DNA from: Spirochaeta sp.
GTDB lineage: Bacteria; Spirochaetota; Spirochaetia; DSM-27196; Alkalispirochaetaceae
Assembly: GCA_027859055.1 (NCBI GenBank)
Contig: JAQIBO010000311.1
Location: forward strand, 1 to 40,572
DNA length: 40,572 bases
Reading direction: 5' to 3'
Both the position numbers and the translations under genes were made by a program. The notes beneath the pieces are model-generated. The model was not told the origin of the DNA, searched no databases, and was given only the letters and a program-made list of their open reading frames with translations. This document shows positions 26,679 to 35,823 of the stretch, in pieces (within the stretch, counting starts at the first letter, position 1; the number at the start of each line of letters is the position of its first letter).

Positions 26679-27632
26679 CTATCGATACGCCTGGTCTATT
26701 GCACTCCGCAGTGCGGCGATGTGGCCAGGGCGGACACCGCAGCAGCCCCCGACGGCGCGTGCGCCGTGAGCCACCCACTCCATGGCGGCGGCTGTGAACT
26801 CGTCGGGGGAGAGGGTGTTGTCAAAACGCCAATTGGGAATCTCGAACACGCCGTGGTGCGGGTACGCGTAAACGGGACCGTCCCAGACCTCGCCAAGCGC
26901 CTGAAGCGCCTCGGGTATGAGCTCAGTATCGCTGTGCATCACGCCCACCGCCTGCGGCGTGCCACCCCCGTCGAGTACGCGCGCCACGCCCTCTTTGAAC
27001 GGCGTCTGTGAACCGTAGAGGCACAGCCCGCCCTGCGGGCCGCGGTCGGCACTGAATCCCAGCCAGACCGGCAATGCAGTTTCCATGGCGGCATCCAGAC
27101 ACAACCGCGTCTGGGTGACGTCGCGCATCATCTCAAGCATGATCAGATCCACACCGACATCCGCGATGATCTCAGCCTGAGCCCGGTAGCCATCGCCGGG
27201 ATCACCTGCTTCTGCTATCACCGATCGTTCCAGGCCGGTGGTGAGGGTTGTCGTGGACATCGATCCGGCTACCCACACCGGCCGTTCCTGATGATGGGGT
27301 TGTGTCTTCCCGGCGTCCCGGGCGGCCAGGGCCAGCTTGAGAGCCTCGCGGTTTGCCGCGTCAAACTCGCCGGGCAGGCCGGCACTCACCATCAAATGGT
27401 AGTTGCAGGAATACGTGTTGGCGATGATGATCTCCGCGCCGGCGTCGATATATGCACTATGTACCTGACGAAGAATTTCGGGGTCCGTGAGCGCTGCTCG
27501 CGCGCTCCAGAGATCTTTGTGCAGCGTCGCGCCCATCCGTTCGAGTTCCGTTCCCGTGCCGCCGTCGATAAGAACAGGAGGACCTTCTGTGAGGCGGGCG
27601 GCAAGAGCATCGGTGGCAGCAATCGAGTCCAT
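26679..27632 (-). CDS. Homocysteine S-methyltransferase family protein
   Basis: PVLIDGGTGTELERMGATLHKDLWSARAALTDPEILRQVHSAYIDAGAEIIIANTYS; ARAVGGCCGVRPGHIAAL. Confidence 0.9.
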   Translation of the reverse strand: MDSIAATDALAARLTEGPPVLIDGGTGTELERMGATLHKDLWSARAALTDPEILRQVHSAYIDAGAEIIIANTYSCNYHLMVSAGLPGEFDAANREALKLALAARDAGKTQPHHQERPVWVAGSMSTTTLTTGLERSVIAEAGDPGDGYRAQAEIIADVGVDLIMLEMMRDVTQTRLCLDAAMETALPVWLGFSADRGPQGGLCLYGSQTPFKEGVARVLDGGGTPQAVGVMHSDTELIPEALQALGEVWDGPVYAYPHHGVFEIPNWRFDNTLSPDEFTAAAMEWVAHGARAVGGCCGVRPGHIAALRSAIDQAYR

Positions 27633-27794
27633 ACCCAACCTTCGCACTGAACGGAGAATTTGTCACCCGTTTTGCCGTTCCCGACCCTCGTTGACAGGAA
27701 GGACACTCATGGGCTCTACTCCCACAATCTGTCGATGTGTGAGCTCTCATTGATACTCAGGAAAATACCCGTCACCACATCCGTACACTATCCG

Positions 27795-28423
27795 CTTGCC
27801 CGGGACCGCTTCACCTGGCTGGCGTATGGCATGCTCGCGTACTACGCATATATGCAGTCGATGCTGGGACCACTGGTGCCATTGCACTGGCGCTGCGATT
27901 CGGCCGTGATCCGGTTCCCGAGTCTGCCGGACCCGGCCACCAACGTTTGTCGGGCGAAGAACCGGAGGCTCGTACGCCCACAGGTCTGTTCTGAATCTAC
28001 TGGCTCGTTGTTGTGTCTGTTGTTGCCGCAGAGTGGTGCCTGGTTTTCTGGGGAGCTGACTTTCTGGAGAACGCGGTCGGGCTGCCCGAGGCGACGGCGG
28101 CAACGCTTCTGACGGTGTTCTGGCTGGCCGGACGAGCCTGGTTGAACGTGGCAGGCCTGTTTGTGGTGGGGCTGGGCTTCTCAAATCTCTTCCCCCTTGC
28201 GATGTCCGCCACCGTGGGTGCCGCGCCGGAGCAGGCAAACGCCGCAAGCGCCCGGATATCCCTGGGAGCGGGATTGGCCATTCTGATCGTACCGTTGACG
28301 CTTGGTGGATTTGCGGACCAGGTGGGGATCTTCAACGCCTACGGACTGGTAGCGGTGTTGCTGGTTGTCGCTACCTCGCTGGCTTTGCTCGCCAATCGGC
28401 TTGGCGGGGCGCGACGCCGGTAA
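27795..28423 (+). pseudogene. MFS transporter, decayed/internally deleted
   Basis: N-terminal DRFTWLAYGMLAYYAYMQSMLGPLVPL and C-terminal WLNVAGLFVVGLGFSNLFPLAMSATVGAAPEQANAASARISLGAGLAILIVPLTLGGFADQVG lie in different frames with the middle missing. Confidence 0.75.
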
Positions 28424-28531
28424 CTCGACCGCCTCACTCGGGCTTCGCGGGCAGCCGAACAGGCAAGACGCGTTCGCGAAGGGGTTTCCCTACGGGGAGC
28501 TTCCGTTCTTCCTTGATATTGAAGGGCTCCT

Positions 28532-28549
28532 GCCCGGCTTTCGCCGGGC
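28532..28549. other. Small hairpin GCCCGGC-TTTC-GCCGGGC
   Basis: Perfect 7-nt arms in intergenic GC-rich stretch. Confidence 0.4.
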
Positions 28550-28614
28550 GCCTTTCCAATGAAGTCCGTAGTGGTTCGGAAATCCGGTGCCTCCGGTATG
28601 TAACTCGCGAGCGG

Positions 28615-28995
28615 TTATCCTTCGACGATGAAGGTTCCCCACATGCCTCGAGCCCGGTGGTTTCCGACGCTGCAGTAGAACTCGAACTCACCCGCCTCGT
28701 CCGCGACAAACTCGATTGTCTCGGAGGTGCCACCGCTGTACTGGCTGGTAGCGGCGTCAAATTCATCGATTACCCAGTCGTGAAAACCACCGGTATTTCG
28801 AAAGGTCAGCCGAATACGGTCGCCTTCGTTGACGCGGATTTCCTCGGGAATGAAGCTCAGCCCGTCGTTTTCAACGGTTATTTCCTTCACCGATGCACTA
28901 CTATCAGTAACGTCGATGACCTCCTGAGCTATCGCAGGAAGAGCGGCCAGCAGGACAAACAAAAGACTAATAACGACGATCCTTATTGTTTTCAT
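28615..28995 (-). CDS. Secreted cupredoxin-domain (plastocyanin-like) protein
   Basis: Signal peptide; FIPEEIRVNEGDRIRLTFRNTGGFHDWVIDEFD...GEFEFYCSVGNHRARGMWGTFIVEG. Confidence 0.88.
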   Translation of the reverse strand: MKTIRIVVISLLFVLLAALPAIAQEVIDVTDSSASVKEITVENDGLSFIPEEIRVNEGDRIRLTFRNTGGFHDWVIDEFDAATSQYSGGTSETIEFVADEAGEFEFYCSVGNHRARGMWGTFIVEG

Positions 28996-29126
28996 GGTGG
29001 CAAGATAGATATTGTATACCTGCATAGTCAACTATTTTCTCGCGTTTCCCGGTCTTTTCGCGTCACCCGCCGTGTGGTTACGGCCGGCACGAATCCCGGC
29101 AATGCGGATACGGAACGCGGGCGCGC

Positions 29127-29624
29127 CTATTTGGGCCCCTTCTTGACCATGAGCAGGAACATTGCCCCTGAACCAACAACCGCGGCGACCAGAAACTGGT
29201 AGGTCACGAGGGTCGGGACCGTCCACGTCGCAACACCCGCTATGAGTTGAAGAATCCCCCCGGCGACAAAAGTGGTCGGAGTCCACCAGAGCGCGTTCAG
29301 GAGGAATCCGATCCCCATGATCACGAGCCAGAAGGCGCCGAGACGGATTGGCGAGAGCCACCCGAAACCGGGCCACCCAAAAGACCCAAATGAGGCGATC
29401 ATGCCGAAGCCAACAACGATGATCCAGAGGAGGAGAATCTTACGAAGCTTCGGTACCTTGAACGACATGTACATGAACATCGGAATGAGTCCGATGACTG
29501 TTAGCACGAGCCATACCCAGTTTATTCCAGGGGCCTGCCAGAAGTGGGTCCAGACCCAGCCTATGAGCTCAACAATGCCCCAGGTACAGAAGACGATTCT
29601 TGGTTTTGTCCAGAATTTTGCCAT
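29127..29624 (-). CDS. Multi-TM membrane protein, unknown
   Basis: Trp-rich hydrophobic protein MAKFWTKPRIVFCTWGIVELIGWVWTHFW... Confidence 0.7.
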   Translation of the reverse strand: MAKFWTKPRIVFCTWGIVELIGWVWTHFWQAPGINWVWLVLTVIGLIPMFMYMSFKVPKLRKILLLWIIVVGFGMIASFGSFGWPGFGWLSPIRLGAFWLVIMGIGFLLNALWWTPTTFVAGGILQLIAGVATWTVPTLVTYQFLVAAVVGSGAMFLLMVKKGPK

Positions 29625-29701
29625 GTACCCTAAGGTAATACTATGACGCCCCTTCTGTGTACGAAATACGACAGGCGACGGGAGCGTTCTCACCCCCGGT
29701 T

Positions 29702-30424
29702 TCAGAACCCCCGCTCCAGATGGGCGCCTGATACGCGGTAGCGGAAATTGTGCGGGGGCCCCTCCCAGCCACGAATCGTCTCGACGATGAGTACGGCAGT
29801 TCGCGCCTCGTAGGGGCTCGGAAAATGTCCGCCGACTTTCACCTCAAGAAACCCGCCCACGCTGCCGTCCCACTCCGCGCGGGTGATTCGCTTCTCCGCA
29901 CCGGACTCGCGGCGCACCCAGACCTCGTACGCACCAATAACCCCGAAATCTTCTTCACCGGGCAGGATCTCTTCATACTCCTCTGGTCGGAGTTCAGCCT
30001 CCGCGACGCCGGATGCCCAGCGGTAGGGAAACTCTTGAAGCCTGGCCGAAGCGAGATCGACCCCATTGCCTTCGATGAAGGCAACCACTTCCGCGCCGTA
30101 GGCTTCCCAGGCCTCTTCAAAGGAAGGTGGTTGCGGCCGGCTTTCGTAAAAGGAGGTCTCAGCAACCACGCCGTCGGTTATCATGTTCTGGACGACCACA
30201 TCGATCTGGATAAACGGTCCGGTGGCATCGTCAAAGTTTCTGAACGTTGCGTAGGCGAAGCGGCCGTCCGGTGACCACCCGAGTGGATAGAAACCGTGGG
30301 ATACATAGCTCCAGCGATCAACATCCATGCCCCAGGCATCCGTTGGTACGGGCTGCGCGCCCGCGATGTTCCATCCCGATAACAGCAAGACGGCTCCAAA
30401 AACTGCGAGACGTTTCGTGTTCAT
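29702..30424 (-). CDS. Secreted hypothetical protein
   Basis: MNTKRLAVFGAVLLLSGWNIAGAQPVPTDAWGMDVDRWSYVSHGFYPLGWSPDGRFAYATF. Confidence 0.75.
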   Translation of the reverse strand: MNTKRLAVFGAVLLLSGWNIAGAQPVPTDAWGMDVDRWSYVSHGFYPLGWSPDGRFAYATFRNFDDATGPFIQIDVVVQNMITDGVVAETSFYESRPQPPSFEEAWEAYGAEVVAFIEGNGVDLASARLQEFPYRWASGVAEAELRPEEYEEILPGEEDFGVIGAYEVWVRRESGAEKRITRAEWDGSVGGFLEVKVGGHFPSPYEARTAVLIVETIRGWEGPPHNFRYRVSGAHLERGF

Positions 30425-30534
30425 GTACATGATTATACGCTGACATACACGCAAACGGAACAGCAATTTTCCAGTTGCAGGGTATCAAAAACGGCGATCG
30501 AGGAGCTGCTCCACCGGAGGGTTGCGCCGGCTTA

Positions 30535-31270
30535 TTACAACGGTGGAAGCAGGACTCCCGTCAGGAGCAATGCCAGAACAATCAGCGGTGCGGGAACCTT
30601 CGTAAAGAAGAGCAACGCCGCCGTAACGAGAATTACGCCCACGTTGAGGACTGAAAGCCCCGCAGAGAGGCCAAGGACAACCACCGAGACCGCGATCACC
30701 CCCCCCGCGACCGCGTTAATGCCCCTGAGAGCGAGGCGTACGGCGCCAATACCTTTCAGTTCTTCCCAGACGGGGTAGACGAAGAAAATGAGGAGGATGC
30801 CCCAAAACTGACCATGGGCCCCGGCAGTCCTTGAACCAGGCCGTAGCCGGTCAGAAACTCCTGGTTGGTCATGAAATGTCGGAGGTCTACGAGTTCGCTT
30901 TGCATGATCGGGACCACGACCTGGCCGCCGCCGAAAACGAGGTATCCGTATCGGTAGAAGCTCTCGAAGAGTTGGATCGGTCTCGCCGGTGAAAGCGTCG
31001 CCATCACCAACGCTCCGACGGCGACAACAGCGAAGATCACCAGGAAGCGCCACGGCGGTCGGAGGGGCACCGAGACCCACATGCCCGGCTCGGGTAGCCG
31101 CGTACAGTATGAATCCCACCGCAACAGGCCCGATGAAACGAAGGAAGCCGTTCAGCGCCAGGATTTAAATGAGTGCCTCTTCCGAGAGATAGCCCTTCTT
31201 GTGGACCATATGGTTGAGAAAGACGCCTATATGCGTTTCCGGACCGCCGTAGGCGCCAAGAGAACAGATT
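30535..31270 (-). pseudogene. chrA: Chromate transporter (ChrA family), fragmented
   Basis: Pieces in different frames: LGAYGGPETHIGVFLNHMVHKKGYLSEEAL; LFESFYRYGYLVFGGGQVVVPIMQSELVDLRHFMTNQEFLTGYGLVQGLPGPM; C-terminal VLNVGVILVTAALLFFTKVPAPLIVLALLLTGVLL. Confidence 0.7.
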
Positions 31271-31553
31271 CACACGTCCTTAAGGAAGCTTCTTCTATAC
31301 GGTGCAATGTCCTGTTGCTGTCCACTCGTCTTTCTGTTCACGCAGGTCTTCCTTCTGCTCCAGCAGTTACCTGCCGGGTTTCATCGAGCGTTCCAGCCGG
31401 GAGCCGGGGAATCCCGTCGTGTTTTTCGCGGCAATCGGAACCTGTTGCCGACGACAAGTTTGAGGCCGCGGACCGTACAGGATCAGCACCCTGGTCGGCC
31501 GCAGTAGTTCGGCAATATCGATAGATCTCTGTATCAGAGTTTCAGTGTACGTA

Positions 31554-31583
31554 ACGCACGCAAATCATGCAAATTGCGTGCGT
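31554..31583. promoter_or_regulatory. Inverted repeat ACGCACGCAA-N10-TTGCGTGCGT upstream of flavoprotein
   Basis: Perfect 10-nt arms, about 90 bp upstream of the CDS start, no T-tract. Confidence 0.6.
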
Positions 31584-31671
31584 ATGATGCCTTCAATTCA
31601 TCCCTATCGCCCCTTGACAGAATAACGATATATCATTATATATAAATTATTATACATACCAGGAGAACGAT

Positions 31672-33708
31672 ATGAATGGCATACGGAATATATTGATCAT
31701 TGGCGGCGTTGCCGCCGGCGCAACTGCAGCCGCCCGGGCGCGACGCCTGAACAGTGCGGCAAACATCACGATCCTTGAGGCTGGGTCCGACGTGTCCTTC
31801 GCCAATTGCGGTCTGCCGTACTACCTCGGCGGCGATATCCAACACCGATCCTCACTGATCCTCGCGAGTCCGCAGACGTTTCGGGACCAGTACAACGTGG
31901 ACGTCCACACCAACACGCAGGCGTTGCGGATCGATCGCGAGCACCGGCGCGTCTTTGCGCAGAACACCGCGAGCGGCGAGGAGCACATTTACGATTACGA
32001 TTCTCTGATTCTCGCGCAGGGCGGGAAGCCGATCGCGCCCCCGATTCCCGGCGCCGATTCCGAGCACGTGTTTCAGCTCTGGACACTCGACGACATGGAC
32101 CACATAGATCGGTTCATCGAAGAACGCGCCCCGGAATCCGCGGTCGTTGTCGGCGGTGGTTTTATCGGGCTTGAGATGGTGGAAGCCCTTCGGAAGCGTG
32201 GCATGGACGTTGCACTGGTGGAGATGGCACCGCACGTGATGCCCAACCTCGAGGGCGAGTTCGCCGGGTTTCTGCAGAAGGAACTCCTTGATTACGGGGT
32301 CGACCTTCGTCTCGGACGGTCCCTCACCGCGATCGGCGACGGGACCGCCACGCTAAGCGACGGCACCACCGTAGACGCGGACTTTGTTCTGCTCTCGGTC
32401 GGGGTGCGTCCCACCCTGACTCTTGCGCAGGATGCGGGACTCGAGATCGGAACCGCCGGCGGACTCAGCGTCTCCGAGACGCTCCAGACCAGCGACGAGC
32501 GAATTTTTGCAGCAGGTGACATGGTTGAGGTCACACACACGATCCAGGGGCGGACCGTACGGATGCCCCTTGCCGGCCCCGCCAATCGCCAGGGCCGCAT
32601 CGTCGCGGAAAACGCCCTTGGTGGTGCGCGGCGATACCGGGGTGCATCGGGAACCTCCGTCGTGAAGCTCTTTGGAGCGGTCGCCGGGGCGACGGGACTC
32701 AGCCTGGCCGCGGCACGGGAGGCGGGGTTCGACGCGGATGCAGTGGTCGTCCACAAAGCCAGCCACACCGCGTACTACCCGGGTTCGGAAAAGGTCAGTC
32801 TCATGGTGATCTACGATCGGGAGACCGGAGCAATTCTCGGCGGCCAGGCCGGCGGTCGCGTCGGTGTCGACAAGCGTATTGATGTGATCGCCACGGCGAT
32901 AGCCGGCGGTCTGACGGTAGCGGACCTTGAGGAGCTCGACCTGGCGTATGCACCGCCGTTCAACAGCCCCAACGGACCGGTGAATATGGTCGCCTTCACC
33001 GCGGAGAACAAGCGGTCAGGTTTCAGTCCGGCGATTCTTGCGCAGGATCTGGAGACGTTTGCCATCGACCGGCAGCCGATCGTGATCGATCTCCGTGATC
33101 CGATCAGCTTTGGCAAGGCCAACCTCGCGGGAAGCAACAACCTGAGTCAGAATATGCTGCGAGAGAACCTGGACCAGATTCCACGGGAACACCCGATCGT
33201 GCTGATCAGCGACGATGGACAGAAGGGGCACGTTGTTTTGCGGATGCTCGCAGGAGCCGGATTTGAGACGGTGTACAACCTGAGCGGCGGATATATCTCG
33301 CTTGAGCGTCACGCCCGGGCGGTCGGATACGAGCACCTCCGCGTCGGCCTGCTGCCGGTTGAGCCCAAATCGATCGAGGATCTGGAACACGGCATCACCG
33401 CCGCTGGGATCGACGCCGCCGCGACCGCCGATGCGAACACCGACGCGATCTCCGGAGACGGACCGCTGGTGATCGACGTGCGGACGCCGATGGAGTTTTC
33501 GATGGGCGCCTACCCCGGTGCGGTGAACATATCCCTCGACGAACTTCCCGCCCGGGTCGCCGACCTCGGCGACAAGAACCGCGAGATCATCCTGTACTGC
33601 GCCTCCGGAGCGCGCTCAGCGTATGGGCAGCGAATTCTGCAGCAGCTCGGATATACCAACGTCCGGAACGGTGGAAGTCTCCACGACGTAATGGCCGCGC
33701 AGGCGTAA
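31672..33708 (+). CDS. CoA-disulfide reductase-like FAD oxidoreductase fused to two rhodanese domains
   Basis: ILIIGGVAAGATAAARARR, SFANCGLPYYLGG (CoADR-type Cys), AVVVGGGFIGLEMVEAL, IFAAGDMVEV; rhodanese 1 IVIDLRDPISFGKANLAGSNNL...VLISDDGQKG (no Cys), rhodanese 2 VIDVRTPMEFSMGAYPGAVNISLDEL...ILYCASGARSAY. Confidence 0.92.
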   Translation: MNGIRNILIIGGVAAGATAAARARRLNSAANITILEAGSDVSFANCGLPYYLGGDIQHRSSLILASPQTFRDQYNVDVHTNTQALRIDREHRRVFAQNTASGEEHIYDYDSLILAQGGKPIAPPIPGADSEHVFQLWTLDDMDHIDRFIEERAPESAVVVGGGFIGLEMVEALRKRGMDVALVEMAPHVMPNLEGEFAGFLQKELLDYGVDLRLGRSLTAIGDGTATLSDGTTVDADFVLLSVGVRPTLTLAQDAGLEIGTAGGLSVSETLQTSDERIFAAGDMVEVTHTIQGRTVRMPLAGPANRQGRIVAENALGGARRYRGASGTSVVKLFGAVAGATGLSLAAAREAGFDADAVVVHKASHTAYYPGSEKVSLMVIYDRETGAILGGQAGGRVGVDKRIDVIATAIAGGLTVADLEELDLAYAPPFNSPNGPVNMVAFTAENKRSGFSPAILAQDLETFAIDRQPIVIDLRDPISFGKANLAGSNNLSQNMLRENLDQIPREHPIVLISDDGQKGHVVLRMLAGAGFETVYNLSGGYISLERHARAVGYEHLRVGLLPVEPKSIEDLEHGITAAGIDAAATADANTDAISGDGPLVIDVRTPMEFSMGAYPGAVNISLDELPARVADLGDKNREIILYCASGARSAYGQRILQQLGYTNVRNGGSLHDVMAAQA

Positions 33709-33857
33709 GCCTGCGTCTTTATGACGATGCGCGGGTGACTGCGGTCTATGTGCCGAGATATGCGCCAACGTCGAAATCGGCCTGGTTGAGAAAGTTCGGA
33801 AGCGTTGTCCGTGTTCAAAATCTTGACTATGCAACATGGTCATAATAGTCGTCACGT

Positions 33858-34137
33858 ATGCATGTGGTAACGATTCACGAAGCCAAGGCGACGTTGTCAC
33901 GGTTGACCGAGGAAGCTTTGTCGAGGCAAGAGGTCGTCATTGCGCGGAGAAACAAGCCGCTTGTACGGATCGTTCCATTGGAACAGCCGGCAACGCGCCG
34001 CCGTCACGCTGGACCTTCCGATGATTCACAAGGATCCCTTTGACCGCTTGATCATCGCCCAGGCGCATCACAACAACCTTCCCGTCCTGTCGTCGGATCC
34101 CGTCTTTGCGGAGTATGGGGTAACGAATCTGTTCTGA
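33858..34137 (+). pseudogene. Phd antitoxin N-term joined to PIN toxin C-term (decayed vapBC-like locus)
   Basis: MHVVTIHEAKATLSRLTEEALSRQEVVIARRNKPLVRIVPLE then, in another frame, LDLPMIHKDPFDRLIIAQAHHNNLPVLSSDPVFAEYGVTNLF; PIN N-terminus missing. Confidence 0.75.
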
Positions 34138-34220
34138 GATTTCCCGGCGCCCGAACACACGAATGAACCAGGCGTTGCGGTACGGAATAGCAATATGGGC
34201 CACGGCTTCCGGTTTGAGCG

Positions 34221-34469
34221 ATGCTTTCGGCAAATCCGACGATTCGCCTGCCATTGTCGGAAGCTTGCCTCTTCTTGGGCGCCGGGACAAACCAGACGGT
34301 TGCCTTGCAGGGTCGTATCGAGGATCCTGACGAACCGGACTTGCGTGCTGAGACAGCTTTTCGTATCATTGCACATCCCCGCCCGTCACGGATTGAAATC
34401 GAAATCCAGAGCGGTAGACTGGGGGAGGACCAGTGGTACACCGATATGGAACGGGGAGACCGGCTATGA
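34221..34469 (+). CDS. Hypothetical protein (possibly C-terminal remnant)
   Basis: ORF whose stop overlaps the start of the lipoprotein gene (ATGA). Confidence 0.4.
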   Translation: MLSANPTIRLPLSEACLFLGAGTNQTVALQGRIEDPDEPDLRAETAFRIIAHPRPSRIEIEIQSGRLGEDQWYTDMERGDRL

Positions 34470-34909
34470 CTCGACTGACAGGAACGCTCGCAACACTTGT
34501 TTCGGTCGTTATGCTCTCGGTCGTCTCCTGCACGACCACGCCATCTGAGACAAACGAGCAACCGGAGCAACCGGCGATTGAAGCAACGCCGGTGGATGTG
34601 GGGCGTTACCTGGATACCGCATCCCCGGCGCTCGGTTCTACCGGTGTCCCTGTCGACACGGACGTATACCTGTCATTCACGGCGCCAGTCGCCGAGCGAT
34701 CGTTATCCCGGGTATCGATAGATCCGCGTGTTCCCTTTGAGGCGCACCTCCAGTGGTACGTGGGGCCGGCGACACAACTCACGCTCAATCTGGCACCTCT
34801 GAGTCCGGAGACCACCTACACGATCACCCTGGAGCCTGAGTTTTGGCTCAACGGGCGGCCGATCGGTGAGGTGTGGTCGTACCGCTTCACGACTGAATCA
34901 GCCCCGTGA
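34466..34909 (+). CDS. Lipoprotein with bacterial Ig-like (Big_5-type) domain
   Basis: Lipobox region MLSVVSCTTT; TASPALGSTGVPVDTDVYLSFTAPVAERSLSRVSIDP...LSPETTYTITLEPEFWLNGRPIGEVWSYRFTT. Confidence 0.75.
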   Translation: MTRLTGTLATLVSVVMLSVVSCTTTPSETNEQPEQPAIEATPVDVGRYLDTASPALGSTGVPVDTDVYLSFTAPVAERSLSRVSIDPRVPFEAHLQWYVGPATQLTLNLAPLSPETTYTITLEPEFWLNGRPIGEVWSYRFTTESAP

Positions 34910-35101
34910 ACCCTCTTGAGGCGGTCCGATCGCGGGGGATGAAGCGGTTCGATGTGTTTGCGTTATTTCGAGCGGTGCGAGAACGTCCTCGCGAAAGATT
35001 TCTTCCGAATGACGTTTGAGTCGGTTGCCAGGTGGCATCTGCAGGTCGTCCAACCGCTCCGCAGAATCCAACGCGTCCATCTTCTTTGCCACGATCTTGC
35101 A
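34907..35101 (-). pseudogene. HigB-HigA remnant, in-frame chimera
   Basis: AKKMDALDSAERLDDLQMPPGNRLKRHS (HigB-like) runs into EEIFREDVLAPLEITQ (HigA-like N-term) in one ORF (listed as 34898..35092; boundaries approximate). Confidence 0.55.
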
Positions 35102-35244
35102 AACGGTCTCGGAGCACAGTGAGGGAAATTTCCAAAAAACCTGAGGTTAATCGGGTGTATACAGGCCGCAGCAGATCACGCGACGGACGGGGCCCGAAGA
35201 AGAAACCTGTTGAAGCGCGATCGACTGGGTGATATTCTATACAC

Positions 35245-35475
35245 ATGAAAGAACACACGAAACGCCGTACCAATGTGAGTATAGATAGCGACCTTTTTGA
35301 AGCGGCCCGAGCGCGCGGGATGAAGCTGTCCTCTCTTCTGGAGGTCGCTATTCGTGAGAAGCTCCGGCAGGCGGCATCGGAGCAATGGCTCGAGGAAAAC
35401 CGCGAAGCTATCAGGACATATAAACGGGAGAGTGTCGAACACGGTGTCTTCTCCGATGGGCTCAGAAGTTTCTGA
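35245..35475 (+). CDS. ccdA: CcdA-family antitoxin
   Basis: RRTNVSIDSDLFEAARARGMKLSSLLEVAIREKLRQAASEQWLEENREAIRTYKRESVEHGVFSDGLRSF. Confidence 0.88.
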   Translation: MKEHTKRRTNVSIDSDLFEAARARGMKLSSLLEVAIREKLRQAASEQWLEENREAIRTYKRESVEHGVFSDGLRSF

Positions 35476-35792
35476 TGGCCCAATTCGACATCTATCTGAA
35501 CGAGGACAAATCGACACAGACCCGTTTCCCGTACCTCCTTGATATACAGGTAGATTTGCTGTCCGACCTGCCGACTCGGCTTGTTGTCCCTCTTCGTCGC
35601 GGTACCGGCGCTGAACCGTGGGTAGTGTCTCGATTGCATCCCGTGCTGGAGTTGGGTGACACGTCCGTGGTCGCTGTCTTTTCGGAAATGGCCGCCGTAT
35701 CGTCGAACGTTCTCGGCAACAGGCTTGGAGATGCTCGCAGGCAGCGGACGGAACTCATCGCGGCCGTCGATCTGATGGTGACGGGTTTCTGA
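35475..35792 (+). CDS. ccdB: CcdB-family toxin
   Basis: MAQFDIYLNEDKSTQTRFPYLLDIQVDLLSDLPTRLVVPLRRG...RLHPVLELGDTSVVAVFSEMAAVSSNVLGNRLGDARRQRTELIAAVDLMVTGF. Confidence 0.9.
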   Translation: MAQFDIYLNEDKSTQTRFPYLLDIQVDLLSDLPTRLVVPLRRGTGAEPWVVSRLHPVLELGDTSVVAVFSEMAAVSSNVLGNRLGDARRQRTELIAAVDLMVTGF

Positions 35793-35823
35793 TACCGTTT
35801 GACGTATCTCCGGTCCTGGGCAT

